The notes: a model not told the origin generated them from the sequence alone. Counted from the stretch's first letter, positions 16,368 through 25,106 are shown. The stretch is DNA of 33,726 nt from Candidatus Brocadiia bacterium (GCA_013359215.1 JABWCH010000035.1:1-33726), one strand, 5' to 3'. Numbers and translations are program-made.

Positions 16368-16697
16368 ATACAGGGCTGCTTTTCCTGAGACTCATTAAGA
16401 AAGCCAGGATGTTTTAAGATGGGAAATGCTTGCTTTTTTTAAATGTTTATATATAATTTCAAAATAAAAGTTGTCTTGTATTTTATCTTGGACAAGCCGA
16501 AACCAAAAAAGTGTTAATCACGAATAAGAAGAATATACAAATTACGCGAATAAAATTTTTATAAAAACGATTCGTGCCATTCGGCAATTCGTCTTATTCG
16601 TGATAAAAATCTTTGCTTTTCGGCAAACATCTAATTTCTTAGTTCTACGAAGAATGGGAAAGTTATTTCATGCTTATCGCTAACGAAAGGTAGATTC
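16368..16697. repeat. Intergenic region with inverted repeat and shared upstream segment
   Basis: No gene is seen in 330 bases. An 18-bp imperfect inverted repeat (one mismatch) has arms at 16517-16534 (ATCACGAATAAGAAGAAT) and 16587-16604. Bases 16656-16683 match 23440-23467 at 26 of 28 positions (ending ATTTCAT, K, CTTATCGCTAA); in both places this segment directly precedes the ribosome-binding site of the next gene. Confidence 0.65.
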
Positions 16698-18377
16698 ATG
16701 TCTTATCAATATATTTACATAATGAAGGGCTTAACTAAACGCTATTCAGGCAGAGAAGTTCTGAAGAATATATGGCTTTCTTTTTTCCCTGGAGCAAAAA
16801 TTGGAGTGATAGGCCAAAATGGTGCTGGGAAAAGTACACTACTGAGGATAATGGCTGGATTGGATACAGAAATAGATGGAGAAACCTGGGTAGCACCAGG
16901 TGTAAAAATAGGCTATCTGCCCCAAGAGCCTCGGCTGAATCTTGAAAAAAATGTTTTAGAAAATATCATGGAAGCTGTGGAAGAAAAAAAAGCCTTGCTG
17001 GATCGATTTGAAGAAATCAGCAAGTCTTTTGAGAAAGAACTAAGCGATGATGAAATGAACCAGCTTGTTGCAGAGCAAGGGGATCTTCAGGAAAAAATCG
17101 ATGCTGGAAATCTTTGGGATTTAGAGCGAGAGATTGAAGTCGCCATGGATGCTTTGCGATGCCCTCCTGGCGATGCGAGGATCGAAACGCTTTCTGGTGG
17201 AGAAAAACGCCGCGTTGCCTTGTGCCGACTGCTGCTTCAAAGACCAGATATGCTTCTTCTGGATGAACCGACCAACCACCTGGATGCTGAGTCTGTTGCA
17301 TGGCTTGAACGCTTTCTTAAAGAATATCCTAGCACCGTGATTTTAATCACCCATGACAGGTATTTTTTGGACAATGTAACAGAATGGATTCTGGAACTGG
17401 AAAACGGGCGCGGAATTCCCTGGAAAGCCAACTACTCTTCCTGGCTAGAGCAAAAAGATAAAAAGTGGGAAGACGAAGAAAAGCAAAGCAATTTAAGGCA
17501 AAAGCAGTTGAAAGAAGAATTGGAATGGATCGGGCAGTCGCCTAAGGGGCGTTTAGCCAAAAGCAAGGCACGCATCAAATCATACGAAGCACTCTTGGAT
17601 AAAGTCCAGTCCGAGGAGAAAATCCCTGGGCCATCCCAAATCGTTATTCCTCCTGGCCCACGCCTGGGAAATCTAGTTGTCGAAGCTAAGAACCTGAGCA
17701 AAGGCTATGGGGAAAGGCTGCTCATCGATAGCTTTTCTTTTAGCATTCCGCCAGGTGGTATCATTGGAGTTATTGGGCCTAATGGAGCAGGAAAGACAAC
17801 CCTTTTGCGTATGATAACAGGCCAGGAAAAGCCAGATAAAGGATCATTGACAGTAGGTGAAACAGTAAAGCTGGCTTATATAGACCAGTCCCGCGATATT
17901 CTGACCGATGGCAAAAGCGTATGGGAAGAAATTTCCGATGGAAAAGAAGAAATCCAACTTGGCAAACGCCTGGTGAAGAGCCGTTCCTATTGTGCCTCCT
18001 TTAACTTCAAAGGGACGGATCAGCAGAAGCTTGTTGGAAATCTTTCTGGTGGAGAGAGAAACCGTGTCCTTCTTGCCAAAATGCTAAAGCAAAGTGCTAA
18101 TTTGATCCTTCTGGATGAGCCCACCAATGATTTGGATGTGGACACTCTAAGAACTTTGGAAGAAGCCCTTCTGGAATTTGCTGGATGCGTTATCATCACA
18201 AGCCATGACAGATGGTTTTTGGATAGGATAGCCAACTATATTCTCGCATTTGAAGGGGATAGCCAGACAGTATGGTTTGAAGGAAATTATGCTTCTTACG
18301 AAGAAAATTTGAGGCAAAGAAAAGGCGAAAGCTATCGCGGGCCAAAGAGAATCAAATATAAAAAATTGATCCAATAA
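16698..18377 (+). CDS. ettA: EttA, energy-dependent translational throttle (ABC-F)
   Basis: A 559-residue ABC-F protein colinear with E. coli EttA (555). Two nucleotide-binding domains: Walker A GQNGAGKST (39-47) and GPNGAGKTT (360-368), signatures LSGGEKRRVAL and LSGGERNRVLL, and Walker B DMLLLDEPTNHLD and NLILLDEPTNDLD. The short arm insertion (about 90-160) and the linker with GIPWKANYSSWLEQKDK and the C-terminal PKRIKYKKLIQ are typical of EttA. It binds the ribosomal E site and couples translation to the ATP/ADP ratio. The first ATG is used because MSYQYIYIMKGLTK aligns with the family start; AAAGG lies upstream. It is monocistronic in appearance. Very confident family call. Confidence 0.96.
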   Translation: MSYQYIYIMKGLTKRYSGREVLKNIWLSFFPGAKIGVIGQNGAGKSTLLRIMAGLDTEIDGETWVAPGVKIGYLPQEPRLNLEKNVLENIMEAVEEKKALLDRFEEISKSFEKELSDDEMNQLVAEQGDLQEKIDAGNLWDLEREIEVAMDALRCPPGDARIETLSGGEKRRVALCRLLLQRPDMLLLDEPTNHLDAESVAWLERFLKEYPSTVILITHDRYFLDNVTEWILELENGRGIPWKANYSSWLEQKDKKWEDEEKQSNLRQKQLKEELEWIGQSPKGRLAKSKARIKSYEALLDKVQSEEKIPGPSQIVIPPGPRLGNLVVEAKNLSKGYGERLLIDSFSFSIPPGGIIGVIGPNGAGKTTLLRMITGQEKPDKGSLTVGETVKLAYIDQSRDILTDGKSVWEEISDGKEEIQLGKRLVKSRSYCASFNFKGTDQQKLVGNLSGGERNRVLLAKMLKQSANLILLDEPTNDLDVDTLRTLEEALLEFAGCVIITSHDRWFLDRIANYILAFEGDSQTVWFEGNYASYEENLRQRKGESYRGPKRIKYKKLIQ

Positions 18378-18400
18378 GGAATACCTATTCCAGCGTTTTA

Positions 18401-18431
18401 TATGGTCATAAAAAAAATTTTTATGACCATA
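18401..18431. terminator. 31-bp perfect palindrome after ettA
   Basis: TATGGTCATAAAAA, then AAA, then its exact reverse complement. A strong hairpin lies 24 bases after the ettA stop and 42 bases before the kinase start. The T run is in the stem rather than after it, so it could be a terminator or an operator for the kinase gene. Confidence 0.55.
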
Positions 18432-18473
18432 CATTGAACATAAGTATATAAAACTGTTTGTGCCATTTGATTA

Positions 18474-21374
18474 ATGGATATTTTTATGACAACTTTAATT
18501 GCTTGTTTTGTTGTTCTATTAGCTGCTGTTGTTTACTTTTTTATTATTGACCCTTATCTGATCGTGAAAAAACCGTGGAAAAAAAGTACTAAAAACTATT
18601 CTAATCAGGATTTGACTTTTGTTCTAAGCAAGAGCGAGAAGGCGAGAGATATATTCGAACGCAAAGCTGCTGTTAGGAAATCAACGCATCAGATAGAGGC
18701 GATTCGTCCTGTAAGTGATAGGAAAGAGAGCCAGGCTGGACTGCAAAGACTAGATCCCTCTGTGAGATCCTCCAGGGAAGTTGCATCCGTTTCTCAGTCC
18801 AAGGTAGTTCCTATCCGTTCTGTGGCTGAAAATAGCCAGCAAGAACTATGGGATAGAACAGAGCAGATACTCAAACAAGAGCCTGCCAAAGACTTCCCCC
18901 AAGATTTCTCAGCCCCAATACAAGATCAGATTGCTACTCAAGACTGTGAAAAGATTGTTTTTGAGAATCTCGACAGCCCAGAGGCACAAAATTCCATACA
19001 GACACAGCAAGAGCTTACATCTTCTTTGCCTAAACTTTCCATCAAAAGGATTTTAGCTCCTGTTGTTGTTGAGCAAGGGCAAGATGACCAGGCGATTACA
19101 TTTATAGTGCAAAATTTAGAGAACCACCCTGTCTCTATCGTTTCTAGCAAACTTTCTTTCCGTAAAGAAAATATTGACGTTAGCAAAGAGTATAAAATAA
19201 GGGCGAAGATAGGAAATCCTAAAAGTCTGGAAGCCCAGGCATCCCAGGAAATACGCCTGAGTGTAGATGTTTTGCATGATGCTTCTTTAGGTAAAATTAC
19301 CTTGATTCCTGTCCTCAAAGCAGGATGGAATGAAAGCGAATGCGAAGAGGTCGAGCTGCTATCAGAAAAGCCTTACCAATGGAGAGTAGAGCCAGCAGGG
19401 AGAATTTTCCATATCAGGACAGAAAATCAAGAATTAGAAACAGCAGGTGTCCCTTTTTCCATACAAATCGAAACCCATCTTAGAGGATCTCTGGATGAAA
19501 GCTATCATGGACACCACAGAATTGTATTTTCTCTCGAAGAATTGAGCCGAGAATGCTCTGCCCAGTTGCCAGAATACCTGGACCTGGTTTTTGACCAGGG
19601 AAAAGCGTCTACAGATAAACTTTTCTATCTCCTAAACACATTGCAATCTTATACGATCTTAGCACAGGAAATGAAGGCAGGAGGTGCAAAAGGAAAATCT
19701 CAGTCAATCAAGCTTAGACCTGCTGAACTTTCGAGTTTTCGATTGGAGATAAAAAGCCCTCAAAAAAACAACTCTCCTTTGGAAGGTGAAAACACGATCA
19801 TTGCACTCGATAGCTATGGCAATGTTAAAAGCGATTTTAAAGAAGATGTTATGCTGTCTCCTTCCGATGGCAAAATCAGAGGGATTCCTGGTGTTGGCAA
19901 CATCATTAGTGGAGCGAGCTTCCATGATGGTATAGCGGATTTGACTTCTTTGAAAGCCAAAATATGCCTCACAGAATTAGGCGAAGCAGGAAGAGTCGTC
20001 AAACTAACAGCCCAGGCGCAAAGTAAAACAGGGCAAAGCGGAGATATCTGCATACTTTCTTCGATTCCATCAGCATCTTCTGCCAGCCAGGCTATGATTC
20101 GAAGGCTTTGGGGTGGTAGAAAGAAAAAAATATGGATCGCAAATACAGAGCCAGAAATTGCCAAAAACTTTGAGGAAAGCTTCCAAAAAGAATACGAAGT
20201 TACCATAAAGAATCTTGATCCACAAGCCTTGGAAAATTTAGTCGCTAACCCTCCGAATGTGTTATTTCTGGATGCAGGCGATAATAGCCAGGATAGTCTG
20301 TTGATCCTTCGCGCGCTTCGAAACACAACCCACATGGAATGTCTGCCTATTTATATGATAGGATCGAATGATGATTCTGAATCTAAAGTCTCTGAAATTT
20401 TACGAAGCGGCTGCTACTATCTAACAAAGCCTCTGAACTATGTAGCTATCCGTGCTATGGTTGCAGAAATTTTGCAAAACCTTGCCGTAGAGCAAGGGAA
20501 TATGCCAGCGAGAGGAGCACGCATCCAGGGAAGCGAGGGGCTGGTTTACCAGATTGTCGCCAAAATTGGAGAGGGGGGAATGGGCTATATCTATGAAGCC
20601 AAAAGCCTGAGAGACCAGAATAAAGTTATTGTAAAATACCTCCCTCCAAGAGATTTTAAAAATATCAAGTCGGTAATACGCTTTGTGCAAGAAGGATATA
20701 CGGTTTTAAATCTTCATCATGAAAACCTTGTTGCAGGGTATGATATATTCATGGATCGCAATCGTTGTTTTTATGTGATGGAGTTTATCGAAGGAAAAAC
20801 CATAGAGCAGCTTTTGCGTATGGAAACCAAAATCGCTACAGACCGATCTGTCAGAATCATTTTGCAAGTAGCCAGGGCATTGGAATATTTGGAGCAAGAA
20901 CACAATCTTGTTCACAGAGACATTAAACCATCCAATATTCTGGTAACGCAGCAAGGGTTGGTAAAGCTTGTGGATTTTGGAATTGCAAAGCTAAGCAACC
21001 ACCATCTTACCACAGTGGGAATTATATTAGGAACTCCTTACTATCTTTCCCCTGAGCAGATTTTAGGAAAAGAAATCACGATCCAAAGCGACATCTATAG
21101 CCTGGGTGCTACCTTCTACCACATGGTCACAGGAACACATCCTTTCCAGGGGCCTGATGTATACAATATCATTCACCAAAGACTGAGCAAAGACCCCAGA
21201 GAGCCGCATCTTCTCAATCCTGAGATTCCGATTGGCGTTTCTCACCTTATCATGAAGATGCTAGACAGAAAACCCACAAAGCGGCATGAAACAGCAAAAG
21301 CTCTTGTAAAAGAAATCGAAAGCATCATCGACCATCTGGATTCTGGAATATGGGAAGAAGATCTGGTACTTTAG
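18474..21374 (+). CDS. Membrane-anchored Ser/Thr kinase with Ig-like and receiver-like domains
   Basis: A 966-residue protein. An N-terminal helix (about 7-26) anchors it, with a basic stretch after it suggesting a cytoplasmic body. A disordered linker runs to about 185, then two beta-rich Ig-like segments (about 187-305 and 430-525; the second has the phrase IIALDSYGN common in such domains). A response-regulator-like domain (about 553-680) has a candidate phospho-acceptor D600 in LFLDAGD and K652 in LTKPL, but NTEPE replaces the usual acidic pair. The kinase (about 690-950) is complete: GEGGMG from 699, K721, HRDIKPSN with D816, DFG from 834, and SPEQ. No strong ribosome-binding site precedes 18474; ATG 18486 is an alternative. 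It should phosphorylate Ser/Thr, perhaps gated by the receiver; targets unknown. Confidence 0.9.
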   Translation: MDIFMTTLIACFVVLLAAVVYFFIIDPYLIVKKPWKKSTKNYSNQDLTFVLSKSEKARDIFERKAAVRKSTHQIEAIRPVSDRKESQAGLQRLDPSVRSSREVASVSQSKVVPIRSVAENSQQELWDRTEQILKQEPAKDFPQDFSAPIQDQIATQDCEKIVFENLDSPEAQNSIQTQQELTSSLPKLSIKRILAPVVVEQGQDDQAITFIVQNLENHPVSIVSSKLSFRKENIDVSKEYKIRAKIGNPKSLEAQASQEIRLSVDVLHDASLGKITLIPVLKAGWNESECEEVELLSEKPYQWRVEPAGRIFHIRTENQELETAGVPFSIQIETHLRGSLDESYHGHHRIVFSLEELSRECSAQLPEYLDLVFDQGKASTDKLFYLLNTLQSYTILAQEMKAGGAKGKSQSIKLRPAELSSFRLEIKSPQKNNSPLEGENTIIALDSYGNVKSDFKEDVMLSPSDGKIRGIPGVGNIISGASFHDGIADLTSLKAKICLTELGEAGRVVKLTAQAQSKTGQSGDICILSSIPSASSASQAMIRRLWGGRKKKIWIANTEPEIAKNFEESFQKEYEVTIKNLDPQALENLVANPPNVLFLDAGDNSQDSLLILRALRNTTHMECLPIYMIGSNDDSESKVSEILRSGCYYLTKPLNYVAIRAMVAEILQNLAVEQGNMPARGARIQGSEGLVYQIVAKIGEGGMGYIYEAKSLRDQNKVIVKYLPPRDFKNIKSVIRFVQEGYTVLNLHHENLVAGYDIFMDRNRCFYVMEFIEGKTIEQLLRMETKIATDRSVRIILQVARALEYLEQEHNLVHRDIKPSNILVTQQGLVKLVDFGIAKLSNHHLTTVGIILGTPYYLSPEQILGKEITIQSDIYSLGATFYHMVTGTHPFQGPDVYNIIHQRLSKDPREPHLLNPEIPIGVSHLIMKMLDRKPTKRHETAKALVKEIESIIDHLDSGIWEEDLVL

Positions 21375-21390
21375 GCATTAGAAGTTGATA

Positions 21391-21510
21391 ATAGGAGTTA
21401 TGTAAAGAGATTTTTATTTGGGGGAAAATTTTTGTAAAAATTTTCCCCCAAACCCCCTTTAAAAACTTTTACATATTTATTTTCCAATAGGTTATGCTAA
21501 AAATTAACAT
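21391..21510 (-). repeat. Dispersed palindromic repeat, copy B (full length)
   Basis: Reverse-oriented copy of the family; palindromic core 21420-21449. Together with copy C it defines the full unit of about 110-120 bases: an ATGTTAATTTTTAGCATAA end, an A/T arm, the G5/C5 palindrome and a GTAACTCCTAT end. It begins 17 bases after the kinase stop codon. Confidence 0.85.
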
Positions 21511-21548
21511 GAACCTTGTTTTTTCCCCAAGTCTGGAGCAATTATGTT

Positions 21549-22352
21549 ATGGAACAGGCCAAGGATTTAGCGTTATCTCAAAAAGAGCGTAAGCATATAG
21601 CCGTTCTTTTTTTTCTAGCCTTATTTTGCTTGTTTGGTTTGCTTTGGCTTTCTACATTTTACAAACAAAATCGCGTGCAAGTCCAGAAAAAGGAAAGAGA
21701 AAAGAAAATCCTTCTACAAGAAATCAAGCCAGATCTTAAAGAAAAACAACCTACTCCTATACAGTTTGTAGAAGATGATTCTATCCTTGCCCAAACTCAA
21801 GACGACCAATATCTCCATACCAAAGGCTTTTTTTATTTATTTCATAAAATATATGCTTCCACAGAAAAAGAAGTTTCTGTTCATGATCCTAAATTTCAAT
21901 GGATGAATCTTGTAAATATAGAAGACCGCCCAAAGTTTCGCGGCAAACCAATGCGGATTCGAGGCACGCTGGTCGATTTAAAGAAAAAAAAATTCCAGGG
22001 CGATCTTGCTCAAGAAAGAGGTTTAGACGATGTTTCCTATTGGCAAGGTGCTATTTATGACGGAGAGCATATATATTTGTTTGCCATTGCTGATTTCCCT
22101 CAAGAATATCCCCAGAAAGATACAGTCGAGCTGGTAGGAATGTTTTATAAAATCTGGGTATACGAAACCCGTGTAGGTATGAAGAAACATGAGCCTTTTT
22201 TTATTGGCAAAAAACTGCGATTTTTAGAAGAGAAAGAACCAAAAGGAACAGAGAGCCTAAACTATCTTTTTATCTTTTTTTTAGGAATCCTTCTGATACT
22301 AGTGCTTTATAATACTATCTCAGACAAGCCCAAAATACGTGTTAAGTTATAA
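21549..22352 (+). CDS. Two-TM membrane protein of unknown function
   Basis: About 267 residues from ATG 21549 (GGAG upstream; a TTG at 21516 in the same frame is less likely). A membrane helix near residues 18-38 (IAVLFFLALFCLFGLLWLS) and another near 233-253 bracket a region that would lie outside the cytoplasm. That region starts with a charged coiled-coil-like stretch (QKKEREKKILLQEIK) and continues with a beta-rich portion (PMRIRGTLVDLKKKK, DTVELVGMFYKIWVYE) reminiscent of an OB-like barrel. I recognise no family. It lies downstream of the kinase on the same strand. The last four codons lie in the left arm of an inverted-repeat element. Confidence 0.75.
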   Translation: MEQAKDLALSQKERKHIAVLFFLALFCLFGLLWLSTFYKQNRVQVQKKEREKKILLQEIKPDLKEKQPTPIQFVEDDSILAQTQDDQYLHTKGFFYLFHKIYASTEKEVSVHDPKFQWMNLVNIEDRPKFRGKPMRIRGTLVDLKKKKFQGDLAQERGLDDVSYWQGAIYDGEHIYLFAIADFPQEYPQKDTVELVGMFYKIWVYETRVGMKKHEPFFIGKKLRFLEEKEPKGTESLNYLFIFFLGILLILVLYNTISDKPKIRVKL

Positions 22353-22622
22353 GTATTTTTTAAAAAATAGCTTGTATTAAACTCAAAGCAGCAAGCGAGT
22401 TTTATCTGAAGCGATCTCTTCGTGTAAGCCTTCTTTCAGGAATCAAAAAAACAGGTATCCCATTTTTATTTTTGCGCCAGGCTAAAGAGTCGAATAAAAT
22501 TTTTTGATTTGCCAGACGGTACTGTTTTTGATTCCTTACAGAAGGCTTACACTACGCTCTTCTTATCCTTGAGTAGATAATATAATCTATTGTAAGACAA
22601 GCTATTAAAACTTAACACGTAT
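22335..22622. repeat. 288-bp MITE-like element with nested inverted repeats
   Basis: Terminal arms ATACGTGTTAAGTT (22335-22348) and its exact complement (22609-22622). Second-level arms are AATAGCTTGT (22366-22375) and ACAAGCTATT (22597-22606). A third pair of about 31-33 bases (22422-22454 and 22522-22552) is nearly perfect. No ORF is inside. The left terminus forms the end of the preceding gene. Sequence similar to the third pair is found at 3841-3878. Confidence 0.75.
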
Positions 22623-22656
22623 AACGATTACGACAAAACTATATAAAGGTTTCGAA

Positions 22657-22683
22657 AATCTGTGTAATCTGCGTAATCTGTGG
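22657..22683 (+). repeat. Three tandem 9-bp repeats
   Basis: AATCTGTGT, AATCTGCGT and AATCTGTGG in direct succession, upstream of the NADAR gene. Related AATCNGNGT words are common in intergenic repeats of environmental bacteria as far as I recall; here function is unknown. Confidence 0.7.
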
Positions 22684-22761
22684 ATAAATTTCTTTGAATT
22701 CGATGTATACTATGTATGCAATGCAAGCGAAAAGTGCTGTAATCAAGAATGAGAGGAACCA

Positions 22762-23316
22762 ATGGAAATAAAAGATACACGTTCTGTACAAGATTTGGTA
22801 CAAGCTGTAAACCAGGGAATGATTCCAAGCTTTGTCTTTTTCTGGGGGCATACTCCTTCTATGCCAGGAGTGATAGATTCAAGCTGTTTGAGCAACTGGT
22901 ATCCTGCCAGCTTTAAAGTAGATGGAATAGAATACCCTACAACAGAGCACTATATGATGGCACAAAAGGCCAGGCTATTCCAAGACTCCCTCCACGAAAA
23001 AAAGATCATGCAGGCAAAGACCCCTGCTCAAGCCAAAAGCCTGGGGCGTAAGGTCATGGGATTTACTACGGAAATTTGGGAAAAGCATAGATTTGAAATT
23101 GTAGTGGCAGGCAATGTAGAAAAATTTTCCCAAAATACCGAACTCAAGTATTTCCTTTTAGGCACAAATCCCCATGTTTTAGTAGAAGCCAGCCCATACG
23201 ATTCGATATGGGGCATAGGCATGGACAAAGACAACAAAAAAGCCACAAAACCAAGCCAATGGAAGGGCTTGAACCTGCTTGGTTTTGCTCTCATGGAAGT
23301 AAGAGGCAGATTATAA
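22762..23316 (+). CDS. NADAR-family (YbiA-like) N-glycosidase
   Basis: A 184-residue soluble protein. NADAR landmarks are all visible: FFWGH (27-31), LSNWYPASFKVDG (43-55), PTTEHYMMAQKARLF (59-73), AKSLGR (91-96), KFSQNTELKYFLLGT (121-135), LVEASPYDSIWGIG (140-153) and NLLGFALMEVR. E. coli YbiA acts on early riboflavin-pathway intermediates, and other members remove ADP-ribose from guanine or act with NAD-consuming systems. No riboflavin gene or ADP-ribosyltransferase is adjacent, so the substrate cannot be fixed. Length suits a stand-alone enzyme. ATG 22762 has AGAGGA upstream. It stands apart between two inverted-repeat elements. Confidence 0.9.
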   Translation: MEIKDTRSVQDLVQAVNQGMIPSFVFFWGHTPSMPGVIDSSCLSNWYPASFKVDGIEYPTTEHYMMAQKARLFQDSLHEKKIMQAKTPAQAKSLGRKVMGFTTEIWEKHRFEIVVAGNVEKFSQNTELKYFLLGTNPHVLVEASPYDSIWGIGMDKDNKKATKPSQWKGLNLLGFALMEVRGRL

Positions 23317-23464
23317 GGAATCAGAATTAAATAACTTCCCCATTTCGGAAAAAAATTTACCGCAGAGGCACAGAGATCGCAGAGAAGAGAAGATTAAAAT
23401 TATACTACGAACCTCTGCTCCTCTGCGGTGAATTCTTATGGGGAAGTTATTTCATTCTTATCGC
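23317..23464. repeat. Nested inverted repeat between NADAR and lipoprotein genes
   Basis: Outer arms 23317-23341 and 23440-23464 are imperfect complements sharing AAATAACTTCCCC. Inner arms near 23357-23376 and 23412-23431 share ACCGCAGAGG and CAGAG blocks. The outer left arm also matches bases 83-104 in reverse, and the outer right arm matches 16656-16680 upstream of ettA. Thus several repeat modules are combined here. Confidence 0.7.
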
Positions 23465-23496
23465 TAAATAAAAATTTCATATTAGGAGAATTTATT

Positions 23497-23784
23497 TTGA
23501 AACGAATTTTTTTACTCTTGTTACTGTGCCTGGTTTTGTGTTCTGGTTGCTTTAGACATCAATATACAATGGGAAGCGGTTTCCACAAGTCTAGCGAAGA
23601 AGAAATCCACCACCAATGGTATGTTTTATGGGGAATTGTTCCCGTAGGGCAGGATAAAGATGCAGGAGCAATTGCACAGACACCAAATTGCCAGATCATC
23701 AGTAAATTCAGTGTATGGGATAGTCTAATCCATTTTTTTAGCGTTGGAATTGTTTCCAGGCGAACAGTTTATATTCAAAAATAG
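23497..23784 (+). CDS. Bor-like lipoprotein
   Basis: A 95-residue protein starting at TTG 23497, chosen because AGGAG lies eight bases before it and the signal peptide starts there (KRIFLLLLLCLVLCSGC, lipidated Cys18). The upstream in-frame ATG at 23428 lies in an inverted repeat. The mature part (EIHHQWYVLWGIVPVGQDKDAG, then SLIHFFSVGIVSRRTVYIQ) follows the layout of lambda Bor: a histidine-containing strand, glycine-rich turn, and a hydrophobic GI-T/S segment near the C-terminus. Bor is an outer-membrane lipoprotein linked to serum resistance in lysogens; no such role is implied here. It leads the run lipoprotein, SPFH protein, polytopic protein (20- and 3-base gaps). Confidence 0.75.
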   Translation: MKRIFLLLLLCLVLCSGCFRHQYTMGSGFHKSSEEEIHHQWYVLWGIVPVGQDKDAGAIAQTPNCQIISKFSVWDSLIHFFSVGIVSRRTVYIQK

Positions 23785-23804
23785 ATTCTTTTGGAGAGAG
23801 CATT

Positions 23805-25103
23805 ATGCAAAATTTCGTATTCCGTGCTTTTCTTTTGATCGTGATCCTTTTTGTTGCCCTGGTTCTATTCTTTTCAGGATTCAGGGTTATAGAAGATGGT
23901 CAAATGGGAGTAGAGATTGCAGCCATAGGGCAACCCCGCGTTTTGCCAGATCCTTTGCCTGCTGGATGGTATTGGAGAAGACCATTGATGATTTCCATCA
24001 GACACTATGAAATGAGAGAGATGAATGTCACGATTTCGATTGGCAAAGCACTCACAGCAGACAAAAGAGAAATTTCCGTTGACTGCACTGTGTACTATCA
24101 GATTATGCCCGAAAAGCTTGTAGATTTGCATAAACAATATGGTCAAGACTATAAAATCAGCGAAAAAATGAGAAAAGAAGCGCAAATGCATATCTATGGA
24201 GGAGTAAAGAATTTCAACCGTCAGGAAATTTTTGCTCATTCTAAAGAAAAGCTTATAGAAAATGTGAAAAAAAATCTTATGGCTGAGTGGGAAGAGTCAG
24301 GAGTGAAAATCAATAGCGTTGTGTTAGACAGCATTTCCTTTCCTTCTCAGTACACAAAAGAAATCGCAGACTACTATCCTTCTAATGTAAAGATGGAACG
24401 CCTCAGAAAAGAATGCTTCAGCAAGGATAAAAAACGATTTTTCTTGAATCTGCAAGTTTATTATCATATTGAACCACAGGATGCCGAGTTTGTACATAAT
24501 CTCTTGGGAACAGGTTATCTGAAGGGTTTTGTTATGCCCAGAATTGAAAGCATTGTCGATCCCTTAGTGGTTGCAGAAGATTTAGAAAAAATCTATGCCA
24601 GCCAAAGCAGGATAGAAATCGCCAAAAAGCTTCGCCAGGAAGCCCAGAGCGAAATGCTCGCTTCCAAAATAAAAATAGACGATATAACCCTGGAATCCCT
24701 GGAATTCGATTCTGAATACCAGAAACTGTTAGACGAAATCCAGAGAACCCAAAAAAGAATAGAGCAGCTTGAACTAGCAGCCACAGTAGAACTCAAGCAA
24801 GAAGAAATCTCTATGCAAAAGAAGCTCAAAGAGCAAGAGATTCAGTTGAAAGAAGCCGAAACTCAAAAGGCTGCTGATCTGATTCGTGCTGAAGGCTACA
24901 AGAGAGCAGAAATCTTGAAAGCAGAAGGAAAAGCAGAAGCCCTTCTTAAGGTGCAAAAAGTCATTGCAGAAAACCCTGCCCTACTTCGCTTTTTATATGT
25001 AGACAAAATCTCCGATAAGGTGCAGGTCATTGTAGTGCCTGCTCAAGCTGATGGTTTCATGACAGAAGAAGCAATGAAAGTCCTCAAACAAAAAGGGGAA
25101 TAG
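23805..25103 (+). CDS. SPFH/Band 7 membrane protein with tandem Band 7 repeats
   Basis: A 432-residue protein with one N-terminal membrane helix (about 8-24) and a Band 7 start (GFRVIEDGQMGV...LPAGWYWRRP). Two similar segments follow: 84-187 (REISVDCTVYYQIMPEKLV ... INSVVLDSISFPSQY) and 208-310 (KRFFLNLQVYYHIEPQDAEF ... IDDITLESLEFDSEY). They look like an internal duplication of the core domain that HflK/HflC/prohibitin proteins have once. A charged coiled coil (about 305-395, many EKQEIQL-type heptads) and a short hydrophobic tail end the protein. Such proteins form ring or cage oligomers that organise membranes and proteases. ATG has GGAG upstream. The GTG of the next gene is three bases after its stop, so both are surely co-translated. 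Confidence 0.88.
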   Translation: MQNFVFRAFLLIVILFVALVLFFSGFRVIEDGQMGVEIAAIGQPRVLPDPLPAGWYWRRPLMISIRHYEMREMNVTISIGKALTADKREISVDCTVYYQIMPEKLVDLHKQYGQDYKISEKMRKEAQMHIYGGVKNFNRQEIFAHSKEKLIENVKKNLMAEWEESGVKINSVVLDSISFPSQYTKEIADYYPSNVKMERLRKECFSKDKKRFFLNLQVYYHIEPQDAEFVHNLLGTGYLKGFVMPRIESIVDPLVVAEDLEKIYASQSRIEIAKKLRQEAQSEMLASKIKIDDITLESLEFDSEYQKLLDEIQRTQKRIEQLELAATVELKQEEISMQKKLKEQEIQLKEAETQKAADLIRAEGYKRAEILKAEGKAEALLKVQKVIAENPALLRFLYVDKISDKVQVIVVPAQADGFMTEEAMKVLKQKGE

Positions 25104-25106
25104 CCT

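Noticed and set aside
19814..20335. 173-codon minus-strand open frame
   Set aside because: Antisense shadow of the Ig/receiver part of the kinase gene.
21420..21449. Simple rho-independent terminator for the kinase
   Set aside because: The hairpin is present, but the same palindrome recurs with long conserved flanks in four places and lacks a U tract, so a dispersed repeat explains it better.
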